A DNA stretch of 15,910 nt from Lentisphaeraceae bacterium. GTDB lineage: Bacteria; Verrucomicrobiota; Kiritimatiellia; RFP12; UBA1067. The stretch lies in contig SFPL01000024.1 of assembly GCA_004551905.1 (NCBI GenBank), positions 1-15,910 on the forward strand. Reading direction: 5' to 3'. The position numbers and the translations under genes are program-made. The stretch's first letter is position 1; the number at the start of each line of letters is the position of its first letter. Below the pieces are notes generated by a model. That model did no database searches and was not told the DNA's origin. It saw nothing but the letters and a program-made list of their open reading frames with translations. Of this stretch, positions 7,281-15,908 are shown in pieces.

Positions 7281-8522
7281 ATGAAAGAAGTAAAGAAAGT
7301 AGCTTTTCTTACCGCCGGCGGACTGGCGCCGTGCCTCTCGAGCTCGATCGGGTTCATGATCGACGAGTACATGAAGAAGGCTCCGCAGGTGGAGATGATC
7401 GGCTACATCAACGGCTACATGGGGCTTTTGAAGGGCGTGTCGATTCCGGTGACGCCCGAGGTGCGCAAGCGCGCGCTGGTGCTCACCCAGCACGGCGGCA
7501 GCCCGATCGGCAACAGCCGCGTGAAGCTCACCAACGTTGCGGACTGCGTAAAGCGCGGACTCGTCAAGGAGGGCGAGGATCCGCTCAAGGTGGCGGCCGA
7601 CCAGCTTGTGAAGGATGGCGTGGACGTCATCCACACCATCGGCGGCGACGATACCAACACCACCGCGGCGGACCTGGCGGCGTACCTCGAGAAGAACGGC
7701 TATCCGCTGATCGTGGTGGGCCTGCCCAAGACCGTCGACAACGACGTCTACCCGATCAAGCAGTCGCTCGGCGCGTGGACTGCCGCAGAGGAGGGGGCGA
7801 AGTTCTTCCTCAACGTGGTCAAGGAGAATAGCGCCAACCCGCGCGCGCTCACGATCCACGAGGTTATGGGCCGCAACTGCGGCTGGCTCACCTACAAGAC
7901 GGCGCAGTGCTACCGCAAGATGCTCAAGGAAATGGAGCGCAAGGGCCTGTTCCTCGACGAGTTCGGCCTGACGATGGGCCGCCAGGACATCCACGCGATC
8001 TACATCCCCGAGTGCGCGATCGATTTCAAGGCCGAGGCGGCCCGCCTCTCCAAGGTGATGGACAAGTACGACGCGGTCAACGTGTTCGTCTCCGAGGGTG
8101 CCGGCGTCAAGGACATCATCCGCGAGATGCGCCGCCGCGGCGAGGACGTGCCGGTGGACGCGTTCGGCCACCCGCGGCTCGACAAGGTTAACGTGGGCCA
8201 GTATGTGGGCAAGCGCCTCGGCGAGCTGCTCGGCGCCGAGAAGGTGCAGGTCTTCAAGTCCGGCTACTTCGCGCGCTCCGCGGCGCCGAACCGCAAGGAC
8301 CTCAGGCTCATCGAGAAGTGCGCGCGCACGGCGGTCGGCTGCGCGCTCAGCGGCGTCTCGGGCCTGGTGGGGACCGACGAGGACGCCTTCGCCAAGATCC
8401 AGGCCTGCGCGTTCTCGCGCGTCAAGGGCGGCAAGCCGTTCAACGTGCGCAAGGGCTCGTTCCGCACCCTGGTCAAGGACATCGGCCAGCCCAAACTGCG
8501 CAAGAAGAGGGTTGCCGTCTGA
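7281..8522 (+). CDS. pfp: 6-phosphofructokinase, pyrophosphate-dependent type
   Basis: Interconverts fructose 6-phosphate and fructose 1,6-bisphosphate in glycolysis/gluconeogenesis in the cytoplasm. Motifs in the 413-residue protein: TAGGLAPCLSS (11-21), GGDDTN (121-126), PKTVDND (149-155) and MGRNCGWL (196-203). Two features mark the PPi-using, reversible form: the second Asp of GGDD where ATP enzymes have Gly, and the Lys in PKTVDND. The subfamily call comes from these residues only. Length is within the range of PPi-type enzymes of about 400-420. A GGGGGA stretch a few bases before ATG 7281 is the ribosome site. Use of pyrophosphate would link to the PPi released by biosynthetic enzymes such as MetK. 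The frame is intact with a basic C-terminal tail. Confidence 0.92.
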   Translation: MKEVKKVAFLTAGGLAPCLSSSIGFMIDEYMKKAPQVEMIGYINGYMGLLKGVSIPVTPEVRKRALVLTQHGGSPIGNSRVKLTNVADCVKRGLVKEGEDPLKVAADQLVKDGVDVIHTIGGDDTNTTAADLAAYLEKNGYPLIVVGLPKTVDNDVYPIKQSLGAWTAAEEGAKFFLNVVKENSANPRALTIHEVMGRNCGWLTYKTAQCYRKMLKEMERKGLFLDEFGLTMGRQDIHAIYIPECAIDFKAEAARLSKVMDKYDAVNVFVSEGAGVKDIIREMRRRGEDVPVDAFGHPRLDKVNVGQYVGKRLGELLGAEKVQVFKSGYFARSAAPNRKDLRLIEKCARTAVGCALSGVSGLVGTDEDAFAKIQACAFSRVKGGKPFNVRKGSFRTLVKDIGQPKLRKKRVAV

Positions 8523-8579
8523 GCGTCACGCATGCGTCAAAGGTGACAACAAAAACAACAGCAGGAAAGAAGCGAAGAA

Positions 8580-11137
<2,558 letters not shown>

Positions 11138-11141
<4 letters not shown>

Positions 11142-11581
11142 GACGCATCGCGATTGCCGCGGTAGTGATTGCCGCGGCGGCGCTGGTGGCCGAGGCGCGC
11201 CCGTGGGGTCCGCCTCCGCCGGCCTGGGGCCCGCGGCCCCGCTACTACGGCCACCACCACCATTACCACCGCGACGCCGCGGTGGCGGCGGGCGTGGTCG
11301 GCGGCGCCATCCTCGGCGCGGCGATCCTGGACGCGATCACGCCCGATCCGCCGCCGGTGGTTTCGCCGGTGGTGGTGCAGCAGCCGGTGGTGGTGCAGCC
11401 CGCGGTCGTCGCCCCCGCTCCGGTGGTGTTGCAGCAGCCGGTGGTGGTGCAGCAGCCTGCGGTCGTGTTGCAGCAGCCGGTCCAGCGCCAGGTCTGGGTG
11501 GCCGGCCGCTATGTCGACCAGATCCAGCCCAACGGCGCAGTCGTGCGCGTCTGGCAGCCCGGGCACTACGAGGTCCGCTGA
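11138..11581 (+). CDS. small secreted Pro/Val/Gln-rich protein with C-terminal WxxGxY-type motif
   Basis: 147 residues starting at GTG, which overlaps the secDF stop as GTGA. The order is: signal peptide (1-20, ending AEA), a Pro/Trp/Tyr segment, a histidine cluster HHHHYH (39-44), a hydrophobic Gly/Ala stretch (47-65) resembling a glycine-zipper or membrane helix, and a tandem low-complexity block of PVVVQQ/PVVLQQ units (about 70-117). The C-terminus has two related segments, VWVAGRY and VWQPGHY, resembling the WxxGxW repeats of small envelope proteins. The role is unknown; placement behind secDF suggests an exported or periplasmic protein, possibly metal-binding through its histidines. The block of repeats may vary in length between strains. 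The start and secretion call are solid; function is not assigned. Confidence 0.85.
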
Positions 11582-11605
11582 CCGGGCCGTCAAGGAGGTC
11601 GCTCC

Positions 11606-12826
11606 ATGGGCAAGATCGAAACAATCCGCGGCGGAGTGGTCTCTGCTGCGGGATTCCGCGCCGCCGGAGTTCCGGCGACAATCAAGTATCAGGGCCGGCG
11701 CGACGTCGCGCTGATCGTCGCCGACGCTCCCTGCGCCGCTGCGGCGGTTTTCACCACCAACCAGGTGGCGGCCGCGCCGGTTGTCTACGACCGCGAAATC
11801 GTCAAGGGCGGCAGGGTGCAGGCGATCCTCGCCAACTCTGGCTGCGCCAACGCCTGCACCGGCGCGGAGGGGATGCGGGACGCGAAGGTCTCGGCCCTCG
11901 CGACCGCCGGCGAGTTGGGGATCGACCCGGCGCATGTGCTCGTAGCCTCGACCGGGGTGATAGGCCGCCGCCTGCCGCTCGACCGGCTGCTCGCGGGGAT
12001 GCGCAAGGCGAAAAAGGCGCTGGGGCGCACCGCAGCGCACGGGCTCGCGGCCGAGCGCGCGGTGATGACCACCGACACCCGTCCCAAGCAGGCGTGCGTG
12101 CGCACGACCGTGGGCGGCCGCCGCGTGACCGTCGGCGGCATGTGCAAGGGCTCGGGCATGATCGAGCCGAACATGGCCACCATGCTCGGCTTCATCACCA
12201 CCGACTGCGCGATCTCGCCGGCGATGCTCCGCCGCGCGCTCAAGCTGGCGATTGCCAAGAGCTTCAACCGGGTGGTGGTGGACGGCGACGAGTCCACCAA
12301 CGACTCCGTCTTCCTGCTCGCCTCCGGCAAGGCCGGCAACGCGTCAATAACGCGCGGTGGCGCCGATTTCGAGGCCTTCCGCGCCGCGCTCGAGGCGGTG
12401 TGCATTTCCTTGGCGAAGCAGATGGCGGCGGACGGCGAGGGCGCCACCAAGTTCGTCACCGTCACCGTCAGGGGCGCGAAGAGCGAGAAGGACGCCGCCC
12501 GCGCCGCGCGAGCGGTGGCGAAGAGTCCGCTCGCGAAGACGAGCTGGTTCGGCAAGGACCCCAACTGGGGACGCGTCCTCGCGGCGGCAGGCTACTCCGG
12601 TGCGGACGTGGACGACATGCGCGCCGAGGTGTACTACGACGGCGTCTGGGCTTTCCGCCGCGGCGAGACCGCCGGCGAGGCGCAGCTGAAGAAGCTTGCG
12701 AAGGTGCTGAAGAAGAAGGCGTTCGAGGTCGTGGTCGACCTTGGCATCGGCAAAGGCGAAAGCTCCGTCTACACCTGCGATTTCTCGCTCGACTACGTGC
12801 ACATCAACGCCGACTACACCACCTAA
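11606..12826 (+). CDS. argJ: bifunctional ornithine acetyltransferase / N-acetylglutamate synthase
   Basis: Transfers acetyl from N-acetylornithine to glutamate, the recycling step of arginine synthesis; some members also use acetyl-CoA. 406 residues, the usual size. The ANSGCANACTG segment and the KGSGMIEPNMATMLGF region (181-196) are characteristic. Thr192 in ATML is the nucleophile exposed by self-cleavage into alpha and beta chains at Ala191-Thr192. FGKDPNWGR and the C-terminal YVHINADYTT are family signatures. Whether it is bifunctional or monofunctional cannot be read from sequence alone. AAGGAGG at 11592-11598 is a perfect ribosome site, 7 nt before ATG 11606. It lies 24 nt after the small secreted-protein gene and is likely the last gene of the secDF transcript. 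No other arg gene is adjacent. Confidence 0.96.
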   Translation: MGKIETIRGGVVSAAGFRAAGVPATIKYQGRRDVALIVADAPCAAAAVFTTNQVAAAPVVYDREIVKGGRVQAILANSGCANACTGAEGMRDAKVSALATAGELGIDPAHVLVASTGVIGRRLPLDRLLAGMRKAKKALGRTAAHGLAAERAVMTTDTRPKQACVRTTVGGRRVTVGGMCKGSGMIEPNMATMLGFITTDCAISPAMLRRALKLAIAKSFNRVVVDGDESTNDSVFLLASGKAGNASITRGGADFEAFRAALEAVCISLAKQMAADGEGATKFVTVTVRGAKSEKDAARAARAVAKSPLAKTSWFGKDPNWGRVLAAAGYSGADVDDMRAEVYYDGVWAFRRGETAGEAQLKKLAKVLKKKAFEVVVDLGIGKGESSVYTCDFSLDYVHINADYTT

Positions 12827-12854
12827 CGCGGCAGTTTGCGCGGCGGTTAAACAG

Positions 12855-12886
12855 GTTGAAAAGTTGAAAGGTTGAAAAGTTGAAAG
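12855..12886. repeat. four tandem octamers, GTTGAAAA/GTTGAAAG alternating
   Basis: Four 8-bp units in a row: GTTGAAAA, GTTGAAAG, GTTGAAAA, GTTGAAAG. The composition contrasts with the GC-rich surroundings. It lies just after argJ and before the accessory module. Such arrays can vary in copy number by slippage; no function is evident. Confidence 0.85.
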
Positions 12887-12917
12887 GCCGCGGCGGATTA
12901 CGCGGCGGTTTTGGTTT
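12887..12917 (+). terminator. possible terminator after argJ
   Basis: GCCGCG (12887-12892) pairs with CGCGGC (12901-12906) across an 8-nt loop, followed by GGTTTTGGTTT. The T-tract is interrupted, so this is a moderate candidate for ending the secDF-argJ transcript. Confidence 0.4.
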
Positions 12918-12951
12918 AACACGCGGATTTGTTCGCGTCTAACGACGCTCA

Positions 12952-13010
12952 CTTTTCGCAGCCACGGGAATCTGCCGCGAAAGTCAACACAGCCCGCGGC
13001 AAAAATGGTA
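12952..13010 (+). repeat. 59-bp direct repeat, left copy (carries a promoter)
   Basis: This 59-bp sequence recurs at 15713-15771 in the same orientation with two mismatches (positions 9 and 17 of the repeat). It contains an inverted repeat, GCCGCG/CGCGGC with a 15-nt interval, and ends within the extended -10 box: this copy continues as TATAAT, while the right copy diverges after TGGTA. The two copies bracket the AbiE module. Confidence 0.9.
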
Positions 13011-13014
13011 TAAT
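13006..13014 (+). promoter_or_regulatory. extended -10 promoter TGGTATAAT at the edge of the left repeat
   Basis: TGG followed by TATAAT (13009-13014), 7 nt before ATG 13022, so a leaderless transcript is expected. The first five bases are part of the 59-bp repeat; the right copy lacks the rest of the hexamer and is probably inactive. Confidence 0.6.
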
Positions 13015-13021
13015 CCACGCG

Positions 13022-13255
13022 ATGAACAACCGTGACAAGTCCGCGCTTTCCCTCGCCCTCGCCATCGTGGGCGGAATTGCGGCTGACATGCGCTGTGACG
13101 CATCCGTGACGGTGGAAACCCCGACGCAGACCAACCCGCGCCCCGCGGCATATACAGTAAAAGCATATACAGTTGCTGACCCTTTTGATGCTTTGCTTTG
13201 TCACTTTGTTGGCGGTTATGGTATCAATTTGACAATTTCACCTTTTGGCTATTGA
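13022..13255 (+). pseudogene. N-terminal fragment of a secreted protein, probably truncated
   Basis: Starting at ATG 13022 there are 77 codons to a TGA at 13253. The first ~45 residues look genuine: a charged start (MNNRDK), a hydrophobic signal-like stretch (SALSLALAIVGGIAADM) and a Thr/Pro-rich mature start. From about 13145 the DNA turns AT-rich, an 11-bp tandem repeat appears, and the last ~30 residues are encoded by what looks like AbiE promoter DNA. I read it as the head of an exported-protein gene cut off when the module arrived, or a duplicated promoter-plus-signal cassette. A tiny intact secreted protein cannot be excluded. An in-frame upstream start at 12929 lies before the promoter and is not credible. 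Confidence 0.5.
13148..13173. repeat. two 11-bp direct repeats (GCATATACAGT) 4 bp apart
   Basis: GCATATACAGT at 13148-13158 and 13163-13173, separated by AAAA. They sit exactly where the composition switches from GC-rich to AT-rich, so they could mark an insertion junction or be a protein-binding site. Confidence 0.75.
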
Positions 13256-13288
13256 CAAAATGTTCTCGATTATGGTATCATATTGACA
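13217..13288 (+). promoter_or_regulatory. paired repeat boxes upstream of abiEi, candidate AbiEi operators
   Basis: TATGGTATCA followed closely by TTGACA occurs twice in the same orientation: 13217-13226 with 13229-13234, and 13271-13280 with 13283-13288. The copies are 54 bp apart and the second overlaps the -10 box and the start codon of abiEi. AbiEi antitoxins of known type IV systems repress their own operon by binding repeated sites upstream, so these boxes are natural candidates. Binding here is inferred. Confidence 0.5.
13252..13281 (+). promoter_or_regulatory. promoter of the abiE operon
   Basis: TTGACA (13252-13257), an 18-nt spacer, then TATCAT (13276-13281) preceded by TGG, an extended -10. 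Six nt separate the -10 from ATG 13288, so the mRNA should be leaderless or nearly so. This is the only promoter seen for the four genes of the module. Confidence 0.7.
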
Positions 13289-13818
13289 TGAAAAACTTTG
13301 ATAAAGTTTATGAGGCTGCCGCAGAACGGTATGGACTCATAACCGTGGAGGATGCCGCTGAACTGGGTATTCACCGCAAGCAGTTGCTTTTCTGGGAGGC
13401 GAATGGTCGACTGGAGAGATGCGGACGCGGCGTGTACAGAATCAAGTATCATGTCCCGACGCCATACGACCACTACGCAGAGGCAATCGCCCTCGTCGGG
13501 CGGGACGCCATCATCTATGGCGACAGTGTGCTGGCCATGCACAACCTCGCCCTTGTGAATCCCAAGCAAATTCAAGTGGCGGTCGAGAAGCGCGTCCGTC
13601 GAAACCTTCCCGAGTGGATACGCCTTGTCAAAAAGTCCGAAGGCGTAAAGGAGGAGATGTTCGAGGGGATTGCCTGCCAGTCGGTGGCCGACGCGATTCG
13701 TGCATGCAGGGGAACCGTCATGAGGGAGCGTCTTGTCGATGCCATCGACGAGGCCGAGCGACAGGGGCTTGTCGGCCGGCAGGAATACCATGAACTCAAG
13801 AGGGAGTTTGCCCAATGA
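13288..13818 (+). CDS. abiEi: AbiEi-type antitoxin, winged-helix regulator of a type IV toxin-antitoxin pair
   Basis: A 176-residue protein. Residues 1-53 form a winged helix of the AbiEi_4 kind: a helix, then YGLITVEDAAELGIHRKQLLFWEANGRLERCGRGVYRI in pieces typical of the family. Next comes the conserved segment HYAEAIALVGRDAIIYGDSVLAMHNL (62-87), then a basic C-terminal domain. In characterised AbiE systems this protein represses the operon and counters the AbiEii toxin without a stable complex. The start is placed at ATG 13288, because upstream in-frame codons would lie before or within the promoter. The stop overlaps the abiEii start in ATGA. The DNA is visibly less GC-rich than the genes left of 12830. 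Shorter than some AbiEi proteins but complete in domain order. Confidence 0.88.
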   Translation: MKNFDKVYEAAAERYGLITVEDAAELGIHRKQLLFWEANGRLERCGRGVYRIKYHVPTPYDHYAEAIALVGRDAIIYGDSVLAMHNLALVNPKQIQVAVEKRVRRNLPEWIRLVKKSEGVKEEMFEGIACQSVADAIRACRGTVMRERLVDAIDEAERQGLVGRQEYHELKREFAQ

Positions 13819-14633
13819 ACCGTCCAAATACGTGCACAAATCTCATCAAGGCGATAAACAGGATCGCAGGGCCGGAACGCGACGCATTGCGGCTCGGCCG
13901 CGCACTTGCCAACGTGATCATCGCGCAGATGCTCCCCGACGGCGTCGTCAAGGGCGGCAGTTCACTGATGTTCCGCTACGGCGGCAACATGACGCGCTAC
14001 ACCCGCGACATGGACACGGCCCGCGTCATGGAGTTGGATGCATATCTAGACAAGCTTGAATCGAGTCTCAAGGCTGGATGGAACGGTTTTACAGGAAGGT
14101 TGCAGCGCGTCGAGCCGCCTCATCCGGCAGGCGTTCCGCAGGGTTATGTCATGATACCTTACGACATAAGACTCGCATACAACGACAGATCGTGGCAGAC
14201 CGTCAGAATTGAAATCGGCCACAACGAGATTGGCGACGCCGACGAAGCAGAGCTTGAATATCCGTCCGACATCGCCGAGGTGCTTGAGCAACTTGGATTT
14301 CCTCGTCCGAATCCGATTCCAGTAATGAAGCTGTCGTACCAGATTGCACAGAAACTGCACGCTGTCACAACGGCGGGTGCGGATCGTCCGCACGACCTTG
14401 TCGACCTTCAGCTCATGTGCGGGCATTCGCAGATTGACCTAGCCGAAGCAAGGGCGATCTGCATTAGGCTTTTTGACTATCGGCGTAGGCAGCCCTGGCC
14501 GCCGACCGTGGCGAAAGGTTCGGCATGGGATTCCCTTTACGAAGATGCGGGGAATGGGCTTGACGTTCTCCCGACCTGCGACGAGGCGGTCGCGTGGGCG
14601 AATGACCTGATAGTCTCAATCAACAAGGCGTAG
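13815..14633 (+). CDS. abiEii: AbiEii-type nucleotidyltransferase toxin
   Basis: A 272-residue member of the nucleotidyltransferase fold used by type IV toxins, which block growth or abort phage infection. KGGSSLMFRYG (46-56) is the GS motif, and TRDMD (63-67) supplies the two metal-binding aspartates of DxD. KLSYQIAQKLHAVT (172-185) and DRPHDLVDL (190-198) are the C-terminal conserved motifs, with the catalytic Lys and Asp in place. The protein therefore looks active. The mycobacterial relative MenT3 adds pyrimidines to tRNA 3' ends; the target here is unknown. The ATG overlaps the abiEi stop by 4 bp, the standard arrangement for this pair. A metallophosphoesterase gene begins 8 nt after its stop. 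Confidence 0.9.
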   Translation: MNRPNTCTNLIKAINRIAGPERDALRLGRALANVIIAQMLPDGVVKGGSSLMFRYGGNMTRYTRDMDTARVMELDAYLDKLESSLKAGWNGFTGRLQRVEPPHPAGVPQGYVMIPYDIRLAYNDRSWQTVRIEIGHNEIGDADEAELEYPSDIAEVLEQLGFPRPNPIPVMKLSYQIAQKLHAVTTAGADRPHDLVDLQLMCGHSQIDLAEARAICIRLFDYRRRQPWPPTVAKGSAWDSLYEDAGNGLDVLPTCDEAVAWANDLIVSINKA

Positions 14634-14641
14634 AAACTGCA

Positions 14642-15331
14642 ATGCGGATAATGGCCACATCTGATCTGCACGGCAACCTTGAGGGGCTTGACCCCAAGGG
14701 TGCAGACGTCGTGGTGCTGGCGGGCGACATCGCTCCGCTCAAGGGTCGCGGGCCGTGGCACATAAACGACCAGAAGAAGTGGATCAACAAGCGGTTCAGG
14801 GAATGGACGTCGTCGTACCACGGCATACAGTTTGTCGTCATCCCCGGAAACCACGACTTCTATCCGATTGCACACATACTCTTCAAGAATCAGGGGATAG
14901 ACTGGAAGTACGAGTTCTCGCCGAACGTCCATTTTCTCGGCGATTCCGGAGTGGAGATCGACGGCGTAAGGTTCTACGGGACGCCCTGGGTGCCGATCAT
15001 CTCCTATTCCTGGGCGTTCGAGGGCGAGTCGGACACGCTGAAGCGGTGGTTCGCGAAGATTCCCCCTGGTCTCGATGTTCTCGTCACACACTCGCCGCCG
15101 CGCATTCCGGGAAGCGACGTTGACCGCTCGCTACAGACGGACTCCGAGCATTTCGGCTCGTCGGAGCTGACAGAGGCCATCGTCGAGAAGCATCCGCGAT
15201 TCGTTTTCTGCGGCCATATCCACACAGGACAGCACGGCGGTGTAGACTTTGAGTCAACCCGTGTCTACAACGTCTCCCGCCTCGACGAACGGTACGAAAT
15301 CGCCTACGAGCCGACATGGGTGGAAATTTGA
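14642..15331 (+). CDS. calcineurin-like metallophosphoesterase
   Basis: A 229-residue cytosolic phosphoesterase with all metal-binding motifs: SDLHGN (7-12, DxH), AGD (27-29), GNHD (69-72), THSPPR (149-154) and GHIHTG (191-196). The HSPPR element and small size resemble the UPF0046/MPPED-like group, members of which hydrolyse cyclic nucleotides or phosphodiesters; the substrate cannot be read from sequence. It lies 8 nt after abiEii and its 3' end overlaps the next gene, so it should be made with the toxin pair. It might reverse or process what the nucleotidyltransferase does (a 3'-added nucleotide or a signal), but that is speculation from context. ATG 14651 is an alternative start; 14642 keeps the MRIMATSDLHG strand intact. 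Confidence 0.9.
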   Translation: MRIMATSDLHGNLEGLDPKGADVVVLAGDIAPLKGRGPWHINDQKKWINKRFREWTSSYHGIQFVVIPGNHDFYPIAHILFKNQGIDWKYEFSPNVHFLGDSGVEIDGVRFYGTPWVPIISYSWAFEGESDTLKRWFAKIPPGLDVLVTHSPPRIPGSDVDRSLQTDSEHFGSSELTEAIVEKHPRFVFCGHIHTGQHGGVDFESTRVYNVSRLDERYEIAYEPTWVEI

Positions 15332-15699
15332 TAGACCGCTATGATGCGGCTTTCACGCGGTTGTCGAAGTCGAATTTTCGCAGTCGCTTCCACCTCTCGT
15401 CTGCGGACAGGAAGTACATAGCAGAGAAGGGGATGGAGACGATACGCTCCCATTGCGAGGACTTCATCCGAACGCGACTCGCTCCCGCTAACCCGCCGAA
15501 CGACGGGAAGCAGACGCCGATGCGCGGGCATCCCGTGTTCAAGGCGCAGCACGCCTGCGCGTGCTGCTGCCGCGACTGCCTCGCCAAGTGGTGGAAGGTA
15601 CCGCTCGGGGTCCCGATCCCCGCCGAGCGACAGCGGGGGATCGTCGACTTTCTCATGGCATGGATTGAGAGGGAGAATGGGCGCACAGCGCTCGGGTAG
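15316..15699 (+). CDS. DUF4186-like protein, unknown function
   Basis: A 127-residue protein resembling the DUF4186 family by memory of its pattern: FRSRFHLS (21-28), GMETIRSH (39-46), RLAPANPPNDGKQTPMRGHPVF and QHACACCCRDCLAKWW (78-93). The last segment is rich in cysteine (Cys81, 83, 84, 85, 88) with a nearby histidine, suggesting a metal or cluster site; a CC-x-x-C core is usual in the family, while the additional cysteines here may be special. No activity is known to me. The ATG at 15316 lies inside the phosphoesterase gene (16-bp overlap). A TTG at 15328, overlapping its TGA, is an alternative that would remove only four residues. It is the last gene of the operon and is followed by a terminator. 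Confidence 0.75.
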   Translation: MGGNLIDRYDAAFTRLSKSNFRSRFHLSSADRKYIAEKGMETIRSHCEDFIRTRLAPANPPNDGKQTPMRGHPVFKAQHACACCCRDCLAKWWKVPLGVPIPAERQRGIVDFLMAWIERENGRTALG

Positions 15700-15717
15700 T
15701 GCTGCTATTTTTCTTTT
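15686..15717 (+). terminator. intrinsic terminator closing the abiE operon
   Basis: CAGCGCT (15686-15692) pairs with AGTGCTG (15698-15704), seven pairs including one G-T, around loop CGGGT. A T-rich run, CTATTTTTCTTTT, follows. The stem includes the last codons and TAG stop of the DUF4186-like gene, and the T-run enters the right copy of the 59-bp repeat. Confidence 0.6.
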
Positions 15718-15771
15718 CGCGGCCACGGAAATCTGCCGCGAAAGTCAACACAGCCCGCGGCAAAAATGGTA
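15713..15771 (+). repeat. 59-bp direct repeat, right copy
   Basis: Matches 12952-13010 at 57 of 59 positions. The -10 sequence is broken off (TGGTA then a run of CG), so the promoter function of the left copy is lost. It directly follows the operon terminator. Confidence 0.9.
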
Positions 15772-15850
15772 CGCGCGCGCGAGTTCCCAGTGCAACACCG
15801 GGAGGTTTTGCCTTGAGCGATTGGCCTGTTGAGCGGGCTTCAGCTGGGGG

Positions 15851-15879
15851 TTGAAAAAATCAGGCGTTGGCTGTATGCT
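15851..15879 (+). promoter_or_regulatory. promoter for a gene beyond the right edge
   Basis: TTGAAA (15851-15856), a 17-nt spacer and TATGCT (15874-15879). Transcription would begin near 15886, shortly before a strong ribosome site. The stretch 15772-15850 shows nothing recognisable besides a CG run. Confidence 0.5.
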
Positions 15880-15901
15880 TTCTTGCAAAGCAAAAAAACG
15901 C

Positions 15902-15908
15902 AAGGAGG
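15902..15908 (+). promoter_or_regulatory. strong Shine-Dalgarno (AAGGAGG) at the window edge
   Basis: A perfect AAGGAGG two bases from the end of the window. A start codon is expected roughly 5-9 nt downstream, outside view, so a plus-strand gene probably begins there. Confidence 0.6.

Larger units (their letters stand above)
12952..15771. other. accessory module flanked by 59-bp direct repeats
   Basis: Between the two repeat copies lie a truncated secreted-protein reading frame, an AT-rich control region and four same-strand genes whose ends overlap or nearly touch (AbiEi, AbiEii, metallophosphoesterase, DUF4186-like), closed by a terminator. No integrase, transposase or resolvase is present inside the window, so the means of acquisition is unknown. 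Recombination between the copies would delete about 2.76 kb. The composition of the AbiEi region is visibly less GC-rich than the housekeeping genes to the left. Confidence 0.55.

Noticed and set aside
8528..8537. Palindrome ACGCATGCGT between the phosphofructokinase gene and secDF
   Set aside because: Short perfect palindromes are common in GC-rich DNA, and no T-tract or paired site supports a terminator or operator.
12855..13173. CRISPR array in the repeat-rich stretch after argJ
   Set aside because: The repeats are different short sequences without regular spacers, and no cas gene is present.
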